64,000 nucleotides of DNA, taken from contig NZ_QKZV01000001.1 of NCBI RefSeq assembly GCF_003254115.1, positions 124,001 to 188,000 of the forward strand. Direction: 5' to 3'. Within the stretch, counting starts at the first letter, position 1, and every line of letters starts with the position of its first letter. Below, piece after piece: positions 55,437 through 64,000 of this stretch. The DNA is from Hydrotalea sandarakina. Its GTDB lineage: Bacteria > Bacteroidota > Bacteroidia > Chitinophagales > Chitinophagaceae. Position numbers and translations under genes: made by a program. A model generated the notes under the pieces. It saw only the letters and a list, made by a program, of their open reading frames with translations. It was not told where the DNA came from and ran no database searches.

Positions 55437-56633
55437 TTAATTGAGTTTGGTTAAAGCATTTTTAATGCGTTCCCAGGCTTTTTCAATGTTTTCCATGCTG
55501 TTGGCAAATGAAAAGCGGATGCAATTAGGTTCGCCAAAAGCATCGCCCATTACCGATGACACATGTGCTTCGTTTAAAATAAACATGCTTAAATCGCCTG
55601 AATTAGCTATGGTTTCGTTACCGAATTTTTTGCCGTAGTAAGCACTAACATCGGGGAAAACGTAAAATGCACCTTGCGGTTCAAAGCATTTAAATCCGGG
55701 AATGCTGTTTACCAATTGCATGGTTTTTTCACGGCGACGTGCAAACTCGGCGGTCATGGCACGGCTTGGTGCTAAATCGCCGGTAAGTGCGGCAATGGCT
55801 GCACGTTGTGTGATGGAGCAAGTACCGCTGGTGAATTGTCCTTGTAATTTTTCGCAGGCTTTTACAATATCGGTATTGGCTGCCATATAACCCAAACGCC
55901 AGCCCGTCATGGCAAAACCTTTACTTAATCCGTTAATTACAACAACTCTATCTTTAATGGAGGGGAATTGTGCAATGCTTTCGTGGTTGCCAATGAAATT
56001 AATATATTCATAAATTTCATCAGATAAAATGGTGATGCGCGGGTGCTTTTCAAATACTTTTACCAATGCAGCTAATTCTTCTTTGGTATATACTGCACCC
56101 GATGGATTGCAGGGAGAGGAAAAAAGAAAAACACGGGTATTTGAAGTAATGGCGGCCTCTAATTGGGCAGGAGTAATTTTAAAACTTTGCTCAACAGTGG
56201 TATTAATTTCAACCACATGGCCACGGGCAATTTTTACCAGTTCGGAATAAGTTACCCAATAAGGTGTGGGAATAATTACTTCATCGCCTTCATCAACCAA
56301 AGCCAAAATAGCATTGGCCAATGTTTGTTTGGCACCGGTTGAAACAATAATATTTTCAGGCTTGTAATCTAAATTGTTATCGCGTTTTAATTTGGTGCAA
56401 ACAGCTTCTTTTAAATCGGGATAGCCGGATACGGGTGTGTAATGGCTCCAATTGTCGTTAATAGCTTTAATTGCAGCCTCTTTAATATGTTGTGGGGTAT
56501 CAAAATCGGGCTCGCCTAAACTTAAGTCAATAACGTCAATTCCTTTGGCTCTTAATTCGCGGCCTAATTTGGCCATTTTTAAAGTTTCCGGTTCGCTAAA
56601 GCGCATTAATAGGGTAGATAAATTGGTGCTCAT
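55437..56633 (-). CDS. PLP-dependent class I aminotransferase (aspartate aminotransferase type)
   Basis: A 398-residue fold-type I aminotransferase. The PLP lysine is in NGLSKGFAMTGWRLGYM (about residue 234); SLGEPDFDTP near the N-terminus, NPSGAVYTKEEL near 172 and the final RFSFANSMENIEKA block match the Thermus-type aspartate aminotransferase group (I-gamma), which uses oxaloacetate/2-oxoglutarate and sometimes aromatic or prephenate substrates. Exact substrate is inferred. A possible -7 box TACATTTG lies on the minus strand at 56668-56661, 27 bp before the ATG. Confidence 0.92.
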   Translation of the reverse strand: MSTNLSTLLMRFSEPETLKMAKLGRELRAKGIDVIDLSLGEPDFDTPQHIKEAAIKAINDNWSHYTPVSGYPDLKEAVCTKLKRDNNLDYKPENIIVSTGAKQTLANAILALVDEGDEVIIPTPYWVTYSELVKIARGHVVEINTTVEQSFKITPAQLEAAITSNTRVFLFSSPCNPSGAVYTKEELAALVKVFEKHPRITILSDEIYEYINFIGNHESIAQFPSIKDRVVVINGLSKGFAMTGWRLGYMAANTDIVKACEKLQGQFTSGTCSITQRAAIAALTGDLAPSRAMTAEFARRREKTMQLVNSIPGFKCFEPQGAFYVFPDVSAYYGKKFGNETIANSGDLSMFILNEAHVSSVMGDAFGEPNCIRFSFANSMENIEKAWERIKNALTKLN

Positions 56634-56730
56634 GATTCAACAGCTTTTTTTAAACGGCATCAAATGTACTTAATTAATGAACAGGTTTATTAGATAATTT
56701 TCAGCGGATGCGGAAAAAAATAAATAATTT

Positions 56731-57996
56731 TTATTGATTTTGGTATTGCAATATAAAATCTGATAAATTGGGCGGATAGGGGCGTTTGCGTTTTAATTCA
56801 TATTCATAAACTATTTTTCCAATATTTTTCATAAATGGATAACCAATGGTTTCATAATCATAATCGTTGCTATTGAAAATGCCTTTTGAATTGCACAATA
56901 TGGTGGCGCTTAACATAAATTCAATGTTGTTTTTGGTGTCGATGATGTAAGCCACATCAGTTAAAAATCCGTATGCATCGCCCACCTTATTAAAAATTCT
57001 TATGTTAGAAGGAAGGCTGCCTTTTTCCGACCCAAACAATAGAAATTTACAATAAGCATCCCAATAATGAGCAGTATCGTAGTAAGGATAATTACTTTCA
57101 TGCGGATAGGCACTCATCCAATGCAATAGAAATTGCCTATCGGCCTCAGTTATATCAAATCTTGCAGCGGGTAGTACGGATTGTGGAAATAAAACAGAGC
57201 GTAAAATATGGGTAAGATCTTGCAGGTATAAACGATTTTTTTGCGAGAAGTTGAAAGGTGCATTGATGAGTTGATGGTTTTGATAGTATCCTTTACCTAA
57301 ATATACTTGCAGGTTCGGCAATGGCCCATCGTTGTATTGTGCCGGTTGATGCCATAATAATTGACCGCTGGTATCATAAAAGCTACAGGCATTGGTGAGC
57401 CTATTTTGTTCATCTGTTAAATTTACTTCTAAACGATGCCTGATAATTGCATTGGGATAGCCTTTTTGCTGCAACTGTTGTAGAATGGTTTTTTGCCCTA
57501 AAAACTCGTACAATCTGTTAAAGGCATCATTGTCGCTCACTAAAAAAATTTGTTTAATGTAGTTGGCAATTGTAGGCCTACTGTCAATGGCTGTAGGTTG
57601 CGTAAATACAAAAGTTTGTTGCGGTGCACTGCTATCGGTAATAAGCGTGGTATTAACATTAACTGCAGGTAAGTTAAGCTGATGCAATTTTTCCAGCGCT
57701 AAAAATGCTACAGGCATTTTAACAGTACTGGCCGGATAAAAATAGCGGTTTGTATCAACATTAAAGTAATACTCCTGAAAGTGCGGAACATTATTTTTAT
57801 CGCGATTAATTTGGGTATAAATAATTTGCACATTCCAATTATTCCTGTTTTGTAAAATGCTTTCGAATTCTTGTGAATGCTGTTGCATTAAAGTTTCTAA
57901 AAAATTAACCGGAAGGTGGGTTTGCATCATTTTTTTGGGTGTATGGCAGGCAATTAATGCTATTGTTATAAAGAAAACTAAAATTTTTTGAAGCAT
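56731..57996 (-). CDS. Class A beta-lactamase-like serine hydrolase lipoprotein
   Basis: A 421-residue lipoprotein with lipobox LIAC (Cys17). It has the active-site motifs of the penicillin-recognising fold: S-x-x-K at Ser90-Lys93 (PASTVKMP), SDN at 154-156 (LVSDNDAF), and a KTG-equivalent Lys-Val-Gly at 337-339 (NKVGDAYG). It is larger than ordinary beta-lactamases and has extra segments between SDN and KVG, so a peptidase or esterase acting on cell-wall or peptide substrates is as likely as antibiotic resistance. ATG 57996 is certain from the lipobox; the frame stays open upstream only because it is antisense to sdaA. Confidence 0.85.
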   Translation of the reverse strand: MLQKILVFFITIALIACHTPKKMMQTHLPVNFLETLMQQHSQEFESILQNRNNWNVQIIYTQINRDKNNVPHFQEYYFNVDTNRYFYPASTVKMPVAFLALEKLHQLNLPAVNVNTTLITDSSAPQQTFVFTQPTAIDSRPTIANYIKQIFLVSDNDAFNRLYEFLGQKTILQQLQQKGYPNAIIRHRLEVNLTDEQNRLTNACSFYDTSGQLLWHQPAQYNDGPLPNLQVYLGKGYYQNHQLINAPFNFSQKNRLYLQDLTHILRSVLFPQSVLPAARFDITEADRQFLLHWMSAYPHESNYPYYDTAHYWDAYCKFLLFGSEKGSLPSNIRIFNKVGDAYGFLTDVAYIIDTKNNIEFMLSATILCNSKGIFNSNDYDYETIGYPFMKNIGKIVYEYELKRKRPYPPNLSDFILQYQNQ

Positions 57997-57999
57997 TAT

Positions 58000-58031
58000 C
58001 AAATATAAACATCTTGCAACATTCGTTCCAA
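58000..58031 (-). promoter_or_regulatory. Promoter for the serine hydrolase gene
   Basis: Minus strand TTG (58031-58029), 21-bp spacer, TATATTTG (58007-58000), ending 3 bp before ATG 57996. The transcript would start at or very near the ATG. It overlaps the divergent sdaA promoter. Confidence 0.5.
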
Positions 58032-58047
58032 GTGGTTCGTAATTTTG
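58014..58047 (+). promoter_or_regulatory. Promoter for sdaA
   Basis: TTG (58014-58016), 23-bp spacer, TAATTTTG (58040-58047), ending 4 bp before ATG 58052. This predicts a leaderless sdaA mRNA. It shares its spacer region with the promoter on the other strand. Confidence 0.5.
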
Positions 58048-58051
58048 TAGT

Positions 58052-59491
58052 ATGAAAAATGAAATGCATGAAGCTATATCGGTATTCGATATATTTAAAA
58101 TAGGTGTTGGTCCTTCCAGTTCACATACTTTAGGGCCTTGGCGTGCTGCATTGCAATGCTTAAAAGATGTTGAACAGAAGAATGACATTAAGCAAGTAAA
58201 AAAAATGCAGGTTTTATTATACGGCTCTTTGGCCAAAACGGGCCATGGACATGGTACTGATATTGCAGTAATGATGGGGCTTTGCGGTGAAGACCCTGAA
58301 ACGATTGATGTTAATACCATTGTACCTAAAATTGAAACTATTAAAGCCAATAAAACATTGCTGTTGCATGGTAAAAAAGCCATTCCTTTTGAACCAGCCG
58401 CAGATATTGTTTTTTTAAAAAATGAAAGTCTGCCCTATCATCCTAATGGCATGACTTTTTTAATTACAATGGAAGATGGTAAAGAAATGGCATCTACTTA
58501 TTATTCCATTGGCGGTGGTTTTATTGTTCAGGAAGGGGGTGCAGCTGCTGCAAATAACCAACCGGCTGTTGATTTGCCTTTCCCGATTGACACGGCGCAG
58601 GATTTACTAAGTTGGTGCATGAAGGGCTTAAGCATTAGTGATGTTGTACTGGAAAATGAATTGGCTTGGCGTAGTGAAGAAGCTACCCGTAAAGGCGTTT
58701 TACACATTTGGGAAACAATGCGCGATTGTATCTATCGCGGATGTCATACACAAGGTGAGTTACCCGGTGGGTTAAAAGTAAAACGCAGAGCTTTTGATTT
58801 GAATAAGAAGTTGATGAATGGAATGACTGATGCGAATTATGATGATTGGTTACAAAAAATTAGGGCAGGGGGTAATGCATTTCAATACACGTTAGATTGG
58901 GTAAGTTGTTTTGCCTTGGCTGTTAATGAAGAAAACGCGGCTTTTGGACGAGTAGTTACTGCCCCCACCAATGGTGCTGCAGGAGTAATACCTGCCGTAT
59001 TACAATATTTTGTTTGTTTTTGTAATGGAAATGAACCCGATAAGATCATTCGCTTTTTATTAACCGCAGCCGAAATAGGTTCTATATTTAAAAAAGGGGC
59101 CACTATATCTGCAGCTATGGGTGGATGCCAGGCTGAAATTGGTGTAAGCAGTGCTATGGCTGCCGGAGCACTTACCGAAAGTTTAGGCGGAAGTCAAAGG
59201 CAAGCCTTAATGGCTGCTGAAATAGCTATGGAACATCATTTAGGTTTAACCTGCGACCCCATTGGCGGATTGGTACAAATACCTTGCATAGAACGCAATA
59301 CCATGGGTGCAATTAAAGCTATTACAGCTTCTCAATTGGCGCTGCAAAGTGCACCTGATTTTGCAAAAGTTAGTCTTGACAAGGTTATTAAAACCATGTG
59401 GGATACTGCTTTAGACATGAACAGCAAGTACAAAGAAACCTCCGACGGTGGTTTAGCAGTACATGTGCCATTAAGTCTTAGTGAATGTTAA
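58052..59491 (+). CDS. sdaA: L-serine ammonia-lyase (iron-sulfur dehydratase, single chain)
   Basis: A 479-residue [4Fe-4S] enzyme converting L-serine to pyruvate and ammonia. The beta domain opens with [16 protein letters not shown] (about 14-29); the catalytic domain has the cluster cysteines in [25 protein letters not shown] and VQIPCIERN. Start ATG 58052 is supported by the adjacent promoter box. It is divergent from the serine hydrolase gene (55 bp between the start codons) and convergent with mqnE, from which it is separated by a hairpin. Confidence 0.95.
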   Translation: MKNEMHEAISVFDIFKIGVGPSSSHTLGPWRAALQCLKDVEQKNDIKQVKKMQVLLYGSLAKTGHGHGTDIAVMMGLCGEDPETIDVNTIVPKIETIKANKTLLLHGKKAIPFEPAADIVFLKNESLPYHPNGMTFLITMEDGKEMASTYYSIGGGFIVQEGGAAAANNQPAVDLPFPIDTAQDLLSWCMKGLSISDVVLENELAWRSEEATRKGVLHIWETMRDCIYRGCHTQGELPGGLKVKRRAFDLNKKLMNGMTDANYDDWLQKIRAGGNAFQYTLDWVSCFALAVNEENAAFGRVVTAPTNGAAGVIPAVLQYFVCFCNGNEPDKIIRFLLTAAEIGSIFKKGATISAAMGGCQAEIGVSSAMAAGALTESLGGSQRQALMAAEIAMEHHLGLTCDPIGGLVQIPCIERNTMGAIKAITASQLALQSAPDFAKVSLDKVIKTMWDTALDMNSKYKETSDGGLAVHVPLSLSEC

Positions 59492-59513
59492 GATACATGG
59501 TTTTTATCTTACC

Positions 59514-59555
59514 GGCCAATCCATAAATGCGGCTTAATTCAGCAATGGATTGGCC
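59514..59555. terminator. Hairpin between convergent sdaA and mqnE
   Basis: Perfect 11-bp arms GGCCAATCCAT (59514-59524) and ATGGATTGGCC (59545-59555) around a 20-nt loop. It begins 23 bp after the sdaA stop and its right arm lies within the last codons of mqnE. Neither strand has a strong U-tract, so it may terminate weakly or protect both 3' ends. Confidence 0.5.
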
Positions 59556-60715
59556 ACTATTTCCTCATGGCTTAATGAAGAATAATCTCTAATTACATGG
59601 TACAAAGTATCGCGTTCAACCGGTTTGCGGTGTACTTGTTTTATTAAAGTAACTAAATCGGCGGTGCTCATACTTGGGGTTTGTTCTTCACTACCTGCCA
59701 TTGAATAAATTTTAGTAGAGTCATCAATGGTACCATCAATATCATTTACACCGAATTGCAAAGTAAGTTGAGCATTCTTACGACCTAACATAGGCCAGTA
59801 AGCTTTTATGTGCGGAAAATTATCTAAATACAAACGAGCCACTGCATACATTTTTAAATCTTCAACAATGGTTGATTCCGGCACATGGCTCATTTCGTTG
59901 TCTTTATTCCTGAATTTTAATGGAATGAAAGTATTAAAGCCTCCTGTTTCATCTTGTAATTGGCGAAGACGTTCCATGTGGTCAATTCTGTGCCAGTATT
60001 CTTCTATATGGCCGTATAACATAGTGGCATTGCTGTGCATACCCAATTGGTGTGCAGCCTTATGAATACGTAACCAGCCTTCAGCATCAACTTTATCGGC
60101 ACAAATTTGTTGGCGTATATCCGGATGAAAAATTTCAGCGCCACCACCGGGTAAAGAATCTAAACCTGCTTCATGTGCAATGCGCATACCTTCTTCTACT
60201 GAAACCTTTGCCTTTCTAAACATGTAATCTAACTCAACCGGGGTAAATGCTTTAATATGAAGGTCGGGGCGATGTGCTTTAATGGCTTTTAATAATGTGG
60301 TAAAAAAGTTTAAATCCATTTTGGGATGAACACCACCTACAATATGCACTTCTGTAACAGGTTTACCATCGTAGCTTTTAACAATGTTTAGCATTTGCTC
60401 AATACTTAATTCCCAGCCTTCTTCACGGTGAGCATATAAGCGTGAGTAAGCACAGAATTTACAACTAAATACACAAACATTAGTGGGTTCAATATGAAAA
60501 TTTCTATTAAAATAAGTAATGTCGCCATGCATTTGTTCGCGAACATAATTAGCCAACGCGCCTAAAAATGGCAAGCTGCCTTTTTCAAACAATGCAACCC
60601 CTTCGTCAAAACTAATGCGTTGCCGATTGATGATTTTTTCTGCAATAGGTTGTAAATCTTTATCGGCTGTTTGAATAAGAACTTGCAATGATTCCGGTGC
60701 TATAGTAGTAAACAT
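59534..60715 (-). CDS. mqnE: Aminofutalosine synthase MqnE
   Basis: A 393-residue radical-SAM enzyme of the futalosine menaquinone pathway. The cluster motif CxxxCxxC is at Cys81, 85 and 88 (CVFSCKFCAY); SLPGGGAEIFHP and HSNATMLYGHIEE distinguish MqnE from the related MqnC, which usually has TTATMMFG. It joins SAM-derived adenosine to an enolpyruvyl benzoate. ATG 60715 is supported by a -7 box at 60744-60737 that lies inside the longer frame from ATG 60748. No other mqn gene is in the window. Confidence 0.92.
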   Translation of the reverse strand: MFTTIAPESLQVLIQTADKDLQPIAEKIINRQRISFDEGVALFEKGSLPFLGALANYVREQMHGDITYFNRNFHIEPTNVCVFSCKFCAYSRLYAHREEGWELSIEQMLNIVKSYDGKPVTEVHIVGGVHPKMDLNFFTTLLKAIKAHRPDLHIKAFTPVELDYMFRKAKVSVEEGMRIAHEAGLDSLPGGGAEIFHPDIRQQICADKVDAEGWLRIHKAAHQLGMHSNATMLYGHIEEYWHRIDHMERLRQLQDETGGFNTFIPLKFRNKDNEMSHVPESTIVEDLKMYAVARLYLDNFPHIKAYWPMLGRKNAQLTLQFGVNDIDGTIDDSTKIYSMAGSEEQTPSMSTADLVTLIKQVHRKPVERDTLYHVIRDYSSLSHEEIVANPLLN

Positions 60716-60736
60716 GATTGCTTCCTTTTTGAGTTG

Positions 60737-60744
60737 CAAAACTA
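60737..60744 (-). promoter_or_regulatory. Possible -7 box for mqnE
   Basis: Minus strand TAGTTTTG, exact TAnnTTTG, 21 bp before ATG 60715. No -33 TTG at the right spacing. It argues against the longer mqnE start at 60748. Confidence 0.4.
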
Positions 60745-60896
60745 CCATTATAAACGTTAGTATGAATAGATTGTTAAGTAATTGGCAAAAATTACTATCT
60801 TCCCTGCTTTATTTTATCGCTAACCTTGCTTGCCTAAATGGCTGCCTTTTAGAAGAGGGTTTTGCTGTTGAAATGCAAGATGAAAAATCAAATGCA

Positions 60897-62153
60897 ATGA
60901 ATGTTAAGTTGAGATTAATAGTGCTTAGCTTTTTAGAATTCTTTATTTGGGGTTCTTGGTTAATAACTGTGGGTGCTTACTGGTTTCAAAACAAGAGATG
61001 GAGTGCGGAAGATTTCGGAAAAATTTTTTCCACCATGGGCATTTCTGCCATTTTTATGCCAGCCATCATGGGTATTATTGCCGATAGATGGATTAATGCG
61101 GAAAGACTTCTTGGTTTATGTCATTTAATTGGTGCCCTCTTTTTGTTTTATATTCCTGCCATTAATAATCCTGATTCGTTTTTTTGGGTATTGTTATTAT
61201 ACATGATTTTTTATATGCCCACACTGGCATTGGCTAATTCGGTTTCATATACCATTTTAATAAAAAATGGGAAGGATACCATTAAAGATTTTCCGCCCAT
61301 TCGTGTTTGGGGCACCATTGGGTTTATTGTTGCCATGTGGATAGTTAGTTTACTGCATATTGAAAAATCTGCCGACCAATTTTATGTTGCAGCTGTTGCT
61401 TCATTAATATTTGGTGTTTATGCATTTACCTTGCCCAAATGTGTACCTATGGCTAAAGCCGGCGAAAGAAAATCGCTGGGCGAAATGTTGGGACTAAAAG
61501 CTTTTAAATTATTTGGCCAGTACAAAATGGCTTTGTTTTTCATATTCGCAATGTTGTTGGGCGCAGCACAGCAATTAACCAACGCCTATGGTGATACCTT
61601 TTTACACGATTTTGAGAAAATAGCCGAATATAAAAACACCATTGCTGTTAAGTATCCTGCCATTATCATGTCTATTTCTCAAATTTCTGAAACTTTGTTT
61701 ATTCTGGCTATCCCGTTCTTCTTAAGAAAATTTGGGATAAAAATTGTAATGCTTCTGAGCATGCTGGCCTGGGTATTTCGGTTTGGGTTATTTGCTTATG
61801 GAAATCCGGGTAATGGGTTGTGGATGATTATTCTATCGTGCATTGTTTATGGCATGGCATTCGACTTTTTTAATATAACCGGTTCCTTGTTTGTAGATAC
61901 ACAAATAAAACCTGATATACGTGCCAGTGCACAAGGTATTTTTATGATGATGACCAATGGTATAGGTGCTTTATTAGGCAGTAGAATTAGTGGTTATGCC
62001 ATTTCCAGATTTTTTACACATACGGATAATAGTTTGGATTGGTATGGCATATGGATATCATTTGCCAGTTATGCCGTTATCATTGCAGTTTTGTTTCTTT
62101 TGTTATTCAGGCATCGGCATAGGCCAGAAGAAGTTGCACAATTTCATCATTAA
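60897..62153 (+). CDS. nupG: Nucleoside permease (NupG/XapB-type MFS)
   Basis: A 418-residue transporter with about 12 membrane helices. The opening LRLIVLSFLEFFIWGSWLITVGAY and the RVWGTIGFIVAMW and GALLGSRISGYA segments are characteristic of the NHS family of proton-linked nucleoside symporters. The ATG at 60897 matches the family start; ATG 60873 is the next best. The upstream 53-61 codons of the open frame overlap the mqnE promoter region and do not look like the family. A terminator follows 15 bp after the stop. Confidence 0.9.
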   Translation: MNVKLRLIVLSFLEFFIWGSWLITVGAYWFQNKRWSAEDFGKIFSTMGISAIFMPAIMGIIADRWINAERLLGLCHLIGALFLFYIPAINNPDSFFWVLLLYMIFYMPTLALANSVSYTILIKNGKDTIKDFPPIRVWGTIGFIVAMWIVSLLHIEKSADQFYVAAVASLIFGVYAFTLPKCVPMAKAGERKSLGEMLGLKAFKLFGQYKMALFFIFAMLLGAAQQLTNAYGDTFLHDFEKIAEYKNTIAVKYPAIIMSISQISETLFILAIPFFLRKFGIKIVMLLSMLAWVFRFGLFAYGNPGNGLWMIILSCIVYGMAFDFFNITGSLFVDTQIKPDIRASAQGIFMMMTNGIGALLGSRISGYAISRFFTHTDNSLDWYGIWISFASYAVIIAVLFLLLFRHRHRPEEVAQFHH

Positions 62154-62167
62154 CATTATGAAAATGA

Positions 62168-62206
62168 AAGAGGCCATACTTTAAAAAGATGGCCTCTTGT
62201 TTTATT
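62168..62206. terminator. Bidirectional terminator between nupG and trxA
   Basis: Perfect 10-bp stem AAGAGGCCAT (62168-62177) with ATGGCCTCTT (62189-62198), 11-nt loop, followed by GTTTTATT on the plus strand and TTCATTTTC on the minus strand. It serves both convergent genes. Confidence 0.88.
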
Positions 62207-62220
62207 GAAAAAAGTTACAA

Positions 62221-62538
62221 CTATTTGTGTGCTTCAATTTTCTTAACGAAATTGGCTTTAGGTTGTGCACCTACTAATTTATCAACTACTTGACCGTTTT
62301 TAATAAAAAGAATAGCAGGAATACTGGTAATGCCATAGTTTAAACTTACTTGTGGATTGTGGTCAACATTTAATTTACCCACTTTTACTACGCCTTCATA
62401 TTCTTTTGCCAGTTCTTCAACAACAGGTCCAATAGCGCGGCAAGGACCACACCATTCAGCCCAAAAATCAATCATAGTTAATTTATCGCTTGCCAATACT
62501 TCTGTAGAGAAGTTTGCATCAGTAAATTCTAAAGCCAT
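62221..62538 (-). CDS. trxA: Thioredoxin
   Basis: A 105-residue cytoplasmic thioredoxin, the normal length. The active site WCGPC is at about residues 29-33 ([12 protein letters not shown]), with the cis-proline segment SIPAILF near residue 74. ATG 62538 gives the family N-terminus ([10 protein letters not shown]); 31 additional codons upstream in the frame contain the promoter and are not coding. Confidence 0.96.
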   Translation of the reverse strand: MALEFTDANFSTEVLASDKLTMIDFWAEWCGPCRAIGPVVEELAKEYEGVVKVGKLNVDHNPQVSLNYGITSIPAILFIKNGQVVDKLVGAQPKANFVKKIEAHK

Positions 62539-62585
62539 TTGTATAAGTTTATGAGGTTTAAAAATTAATTTATGAATCTTGGATG

Positions 62586-62619
62586 CAAAAATAAATCCAA
62601 ACCATTTACACCTGTCAAA
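62586..62619 (-). promoter_or_regulatory. Promoter for trxA
   Basis: Minus strand TTTG (62619-62616), 22-bp spacer, TATTTTTG (62593-62586), then a leader of about 45 nt to ATG 62538. Both elements fit the Bacteroidota pattern. Confidence 0.6.
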
Positions 62620-62661
62620 ACAGTTATGCACCCCTGTTAATTATGACTTTGGGATGACTTT

Positions 62662-62689
62662 AAAAGCGTCATTCAGTCCTAATGAATGA
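62662..62689 (-). terminator. Possible weak terminator after dnaE
   Basis: On the minus strand a 7-bp stem TCATTCA/TGAATGA (plus coordinates 62669-62675 and 62683-62689) with a 7-nt loop is followed by CGCTTTTAAAG. It lies about 32 bp beyond the dnaE stop. The stem is short and AT-rich, so confidence is low. Confidence 0.35.
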
Positions 62690-62720
62690 AAATTGAGGCA
62701 AATAGTCAGTTTTTATCGGA

Positions 62721-64000
62721 TTAATTTTGCAATTGTACATTCACTTTTACTTCGGGGTGATTTTGTAAGAAAAGAATTAACTCGTCATTCAACAAAATGC
62801 CCACCTCGCTATTGTATAAGCTGATTTTTAAATTTTCATCATTATCCACAATATTAAACTTCAGCAGGGTTTTGCCGGGAAAAGCTTTTACATTTTCATT
62901 TAAAAATTCTATCCATTCTTTTGTAATGCTGGCGGGTTCTAAATTTAGTTCCAGTACTCTTGTGGTTTTTTCTTTCAAGGTTTCCAACAAATACAGTTGA
63001 TTAATTTTTAGCTCAAAATTTTCATCACTTCTGAAGCGTTGACGGAAATTACCGGATAAGAATATTTTTCGACCCACTTCCAAATAGTTTTGGAATTTTA
63101 CATAATCTTCGCTCCATAAGGTAAACTCGGTTTTGCCGGTAAAATCTTCTAAAACAAATGATCCAAAATTTTTCCCGGTTTTGGTAACCCTGTGTTGCAC
63201 ATCTACAATTAAACCGGCTAATCGAACGGTAAAATTTGCTGCTTGTTTAATCAATGCCGTATCATTCTTTATTTCATTGAATTCTGCAATTTCCAATAAT
63301 TGGTAGTGTTGCAGTTCAAAGCGGTGATGGTCGAGCGGGTGACCACTCATAAACATGCCGGTTACTTCTTTTTCGTAATTTAATTTTTCGGTTAGCGGCC
63401 ATTCCTCACATTCGGCTAATTTGGGCAAGGGTATTTCCATGGCAGTCGTCATTTCACCAAATAGGGTATTCGCCTGCCCATTTTTGGCTTGTGAACTCGC
63501 TGCTCCATAATTAATGATTTTTTCTAAGTTGGTATATTTATCCGCATCGCCTTTGGCAAAAAATTGCGCTCGGTTCATTTGCGGAAAGCAATCGAATGCT
63601 CCACTGTAAGCCAGGCTTTCAAGTGACTTTTTATTTACGCTTCGCTGATTTACCCGTTGAATGAAATTAAAAATATGTTTAAACTGTCCATTTTTGTTTC
63701 GCTCTTCAATAATGTTTTCAATGGCTGCTTCTCCAACGCCTTTTATGCCACCCAAACCAAAGCGTATTTCCCCTTTTTTATTCACGGTAAACCCTTTCAG
63801 CGATTCGTTAATATCAGGCCCCAACACTTTAATCCCCATGCGTTTACATTCTTCCATAAAAAATGTAATTTTTTCAATGCTGCCGGCATGGTTCAAAACT
63901 GCAGCCATATATTCAGCAGGGTAATGTGCTTTTAAGTAAGCAGTTTGGTAAGCAACAAAGGCATAGCAAGTACTGTGCGATTTGTTGAATGCGTATTGTG
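62721..64000 (-). CDS. dnaE: DNA polymerase III alpha subunit DnaE, C-terminal part
   Basis: About 426 residues from the C-terminal third of the replicative polymerase; the frame continues past the right edge of the window. It begins in the fingers region with AFNKSHSTCYAFVAYQTAYLKAHYPAEYMAAVL, continues through the helix-hairpin-helix region (FGLGGIKGVGEAAIENI) and ends with an OB-fold (VRLAGLIVDVQHRVTKTGKNFG). This matches DnaE, not PolC. The tail is only about 100 residues past the OB-fold, without the extended domain seen in E. coli. trxA follows downstream, 182 bp away, on the same strand. Confidence 0.95.
   Translation of the reverse strand, partial: QYAFNKSHSTCYAFVAYQTAYLKAHYPAEYMAAVLNHAGSIEKITFFMEECKRMGIKVLGPDINESLKGFTVNKKGEIRFGLGGIKGVGEAAIENIIEERNKNGQFKHIFNFIQRVNQRSVNKKSLESLAYSGAFDCFPQMNRAQFFAKGDADKYTNLEKIINYGAASSQAKNGQANTLFGEMTTAMEIPLPKLAECEEWPLTEKLNYEKEVTGMFMSGHPLDHHRFELQHYQLLEIAEFNEIKNDTALIKQAANFTVRLAGLIVDVQHRVTKTGKNFGSFVLEDFTGKTEFTLWSEDYVKFQNYLEVGRKIFLSGNFRQRFRSDENFELKINQLYLLETLKEKTTRVLELNLEPASITKEWIEFLNENVKAFPGKTLLKFNIVDNDENLKISLYNSEVGILLNDELILFLQNHPEVKVNVQLQN

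Noticed and set aside
56731-58383. 550-residue reading frame including 129 residues upstream of the serine hydrolase
   Set aside because: The extra part is antisense to sdaA, lacks protein character, and the lipoprotein signal at 57996 fixes the start.
60714-62153. Longer nucleoside permease frame from 60714
   Set aside because: Overlaps the mqnE start and promoter and adds a non-homologous N-terminus before the first conserved helix.
62221-62631. Longer thioredoxin frame from 62631
   Set aside because: The first 31 codons cover the trxA promoter boxes; standard thioredoxin length fits ATG 62538.
1-64000. Mobile element, prophage or defence island
   Set aside because: No transposase, integrase, phage structural gene, toxin-antitoxin pair or restriction gene was seen, and composition is even apart from the small element at 55.34-55.41 kb.

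Overview
The window is AT-rich chromosomal DNA from a member of the phylum Bacteroidota, most likely a Chitinophagaceae/Chitinophagales-type bacterium. The evidence is a protein with a C-terminal type B sorting domain of the type IX secretion system, a TonB-dependent receptor with an N-terminal carboxypeptidase-regulatory-like domain, a DUF3078 and a DUF4954 protein, the miaB / sigma-54 activator / lptE / secG gene order, an OstA-like plus MCE plus amidase cluster, and -7 promoter boxes of the TAnnTTTG type with almost no Shine-Dalgarno sequences. No transposase, integrase, phage gene, CRISPR array or rRNA was seen. The only RNA gene recognised is tRNA-Arg(TCT).

Layout. 1-3.6 kb: end of a dipeptide epimerase gene, trmH, a thioredoxin-like protein, a BrkB membrane protein and mltG. 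3.6-8.6 kb: a minus-strand run miaB, sigma-54 activator, lptE, acidic protein, secG, ending at a strong terminator. 8.6-20.8 kb: mostly metabolic genes (DUF3078 barrel, purK, hppD, L,D-transpeptidase, lysC, CAP lipoprotein, fbp, orphan ABC ATPase, YfiT/DinB, Nudix, folC) and a TonB-like protein. 21-31 kb: YqaE/Pmp3, arginine decarboxylase, then an envelope block (amidase, MCE, OstA-like on minus; lptD on plus), plsC, ung and tRNA-Arg. 31-45 kb: MFS exporter, histidine ammonia-lyase, T9SS substrate, glnS, tilS, rhomboid, rlmH, a two-TM sensor-like protein, DUF4954 and glmS. 45-52.5 kb: acetyltransferase, MINPP-type histidine phosphatase, and facing it a tight three-gene operon of TonB-dependent receptor, beta-helix lipoprotein and beta-propeller protein. 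52.7-64 kb: prfC, ypdA, aminotransferase, serine hydrolase, sdaA, mqnE, nucleoside permease, thioredoxin and the C-terminal part of dnaE.

How the genes fit together. Much of the window builds or feeds the cell envelope: LPS transport (lptE, OstA-like, lptD), lipid traffic (MCE), phospholipid synthesis (plsC), peptidoglycan turnover (mltG, amidase, L,D-transpeptidase), amino-sugar supply (glmS) and secretion (secG, T9SS substrate). A second theme is tRNA/rRNA maturation and translation (trmH, miaB, tilS, rlmH, glnS, prfC). YpdA and a YfiT/BstA-like protein suggest bacillithiol chemistry, and mqnE indicates the futalosine route to menaquinone.

Most of the window is ordinary housekeeping DNA. 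The parts most worth a second look are a structured 69-bp intergenic element at 55.34-55.41 kb, the overlapping divergent promoters at 58.0 kb that predict two leaderless mRNAs, the receptor/beta-helix/beta-propeller operon facing a phytase-like phosphatase, a small promoter-linked ORF before hppD, and six convergent gene pairs whose 3' ends overlap. I did not find convincing evidence of a wholly new multi-gene system.
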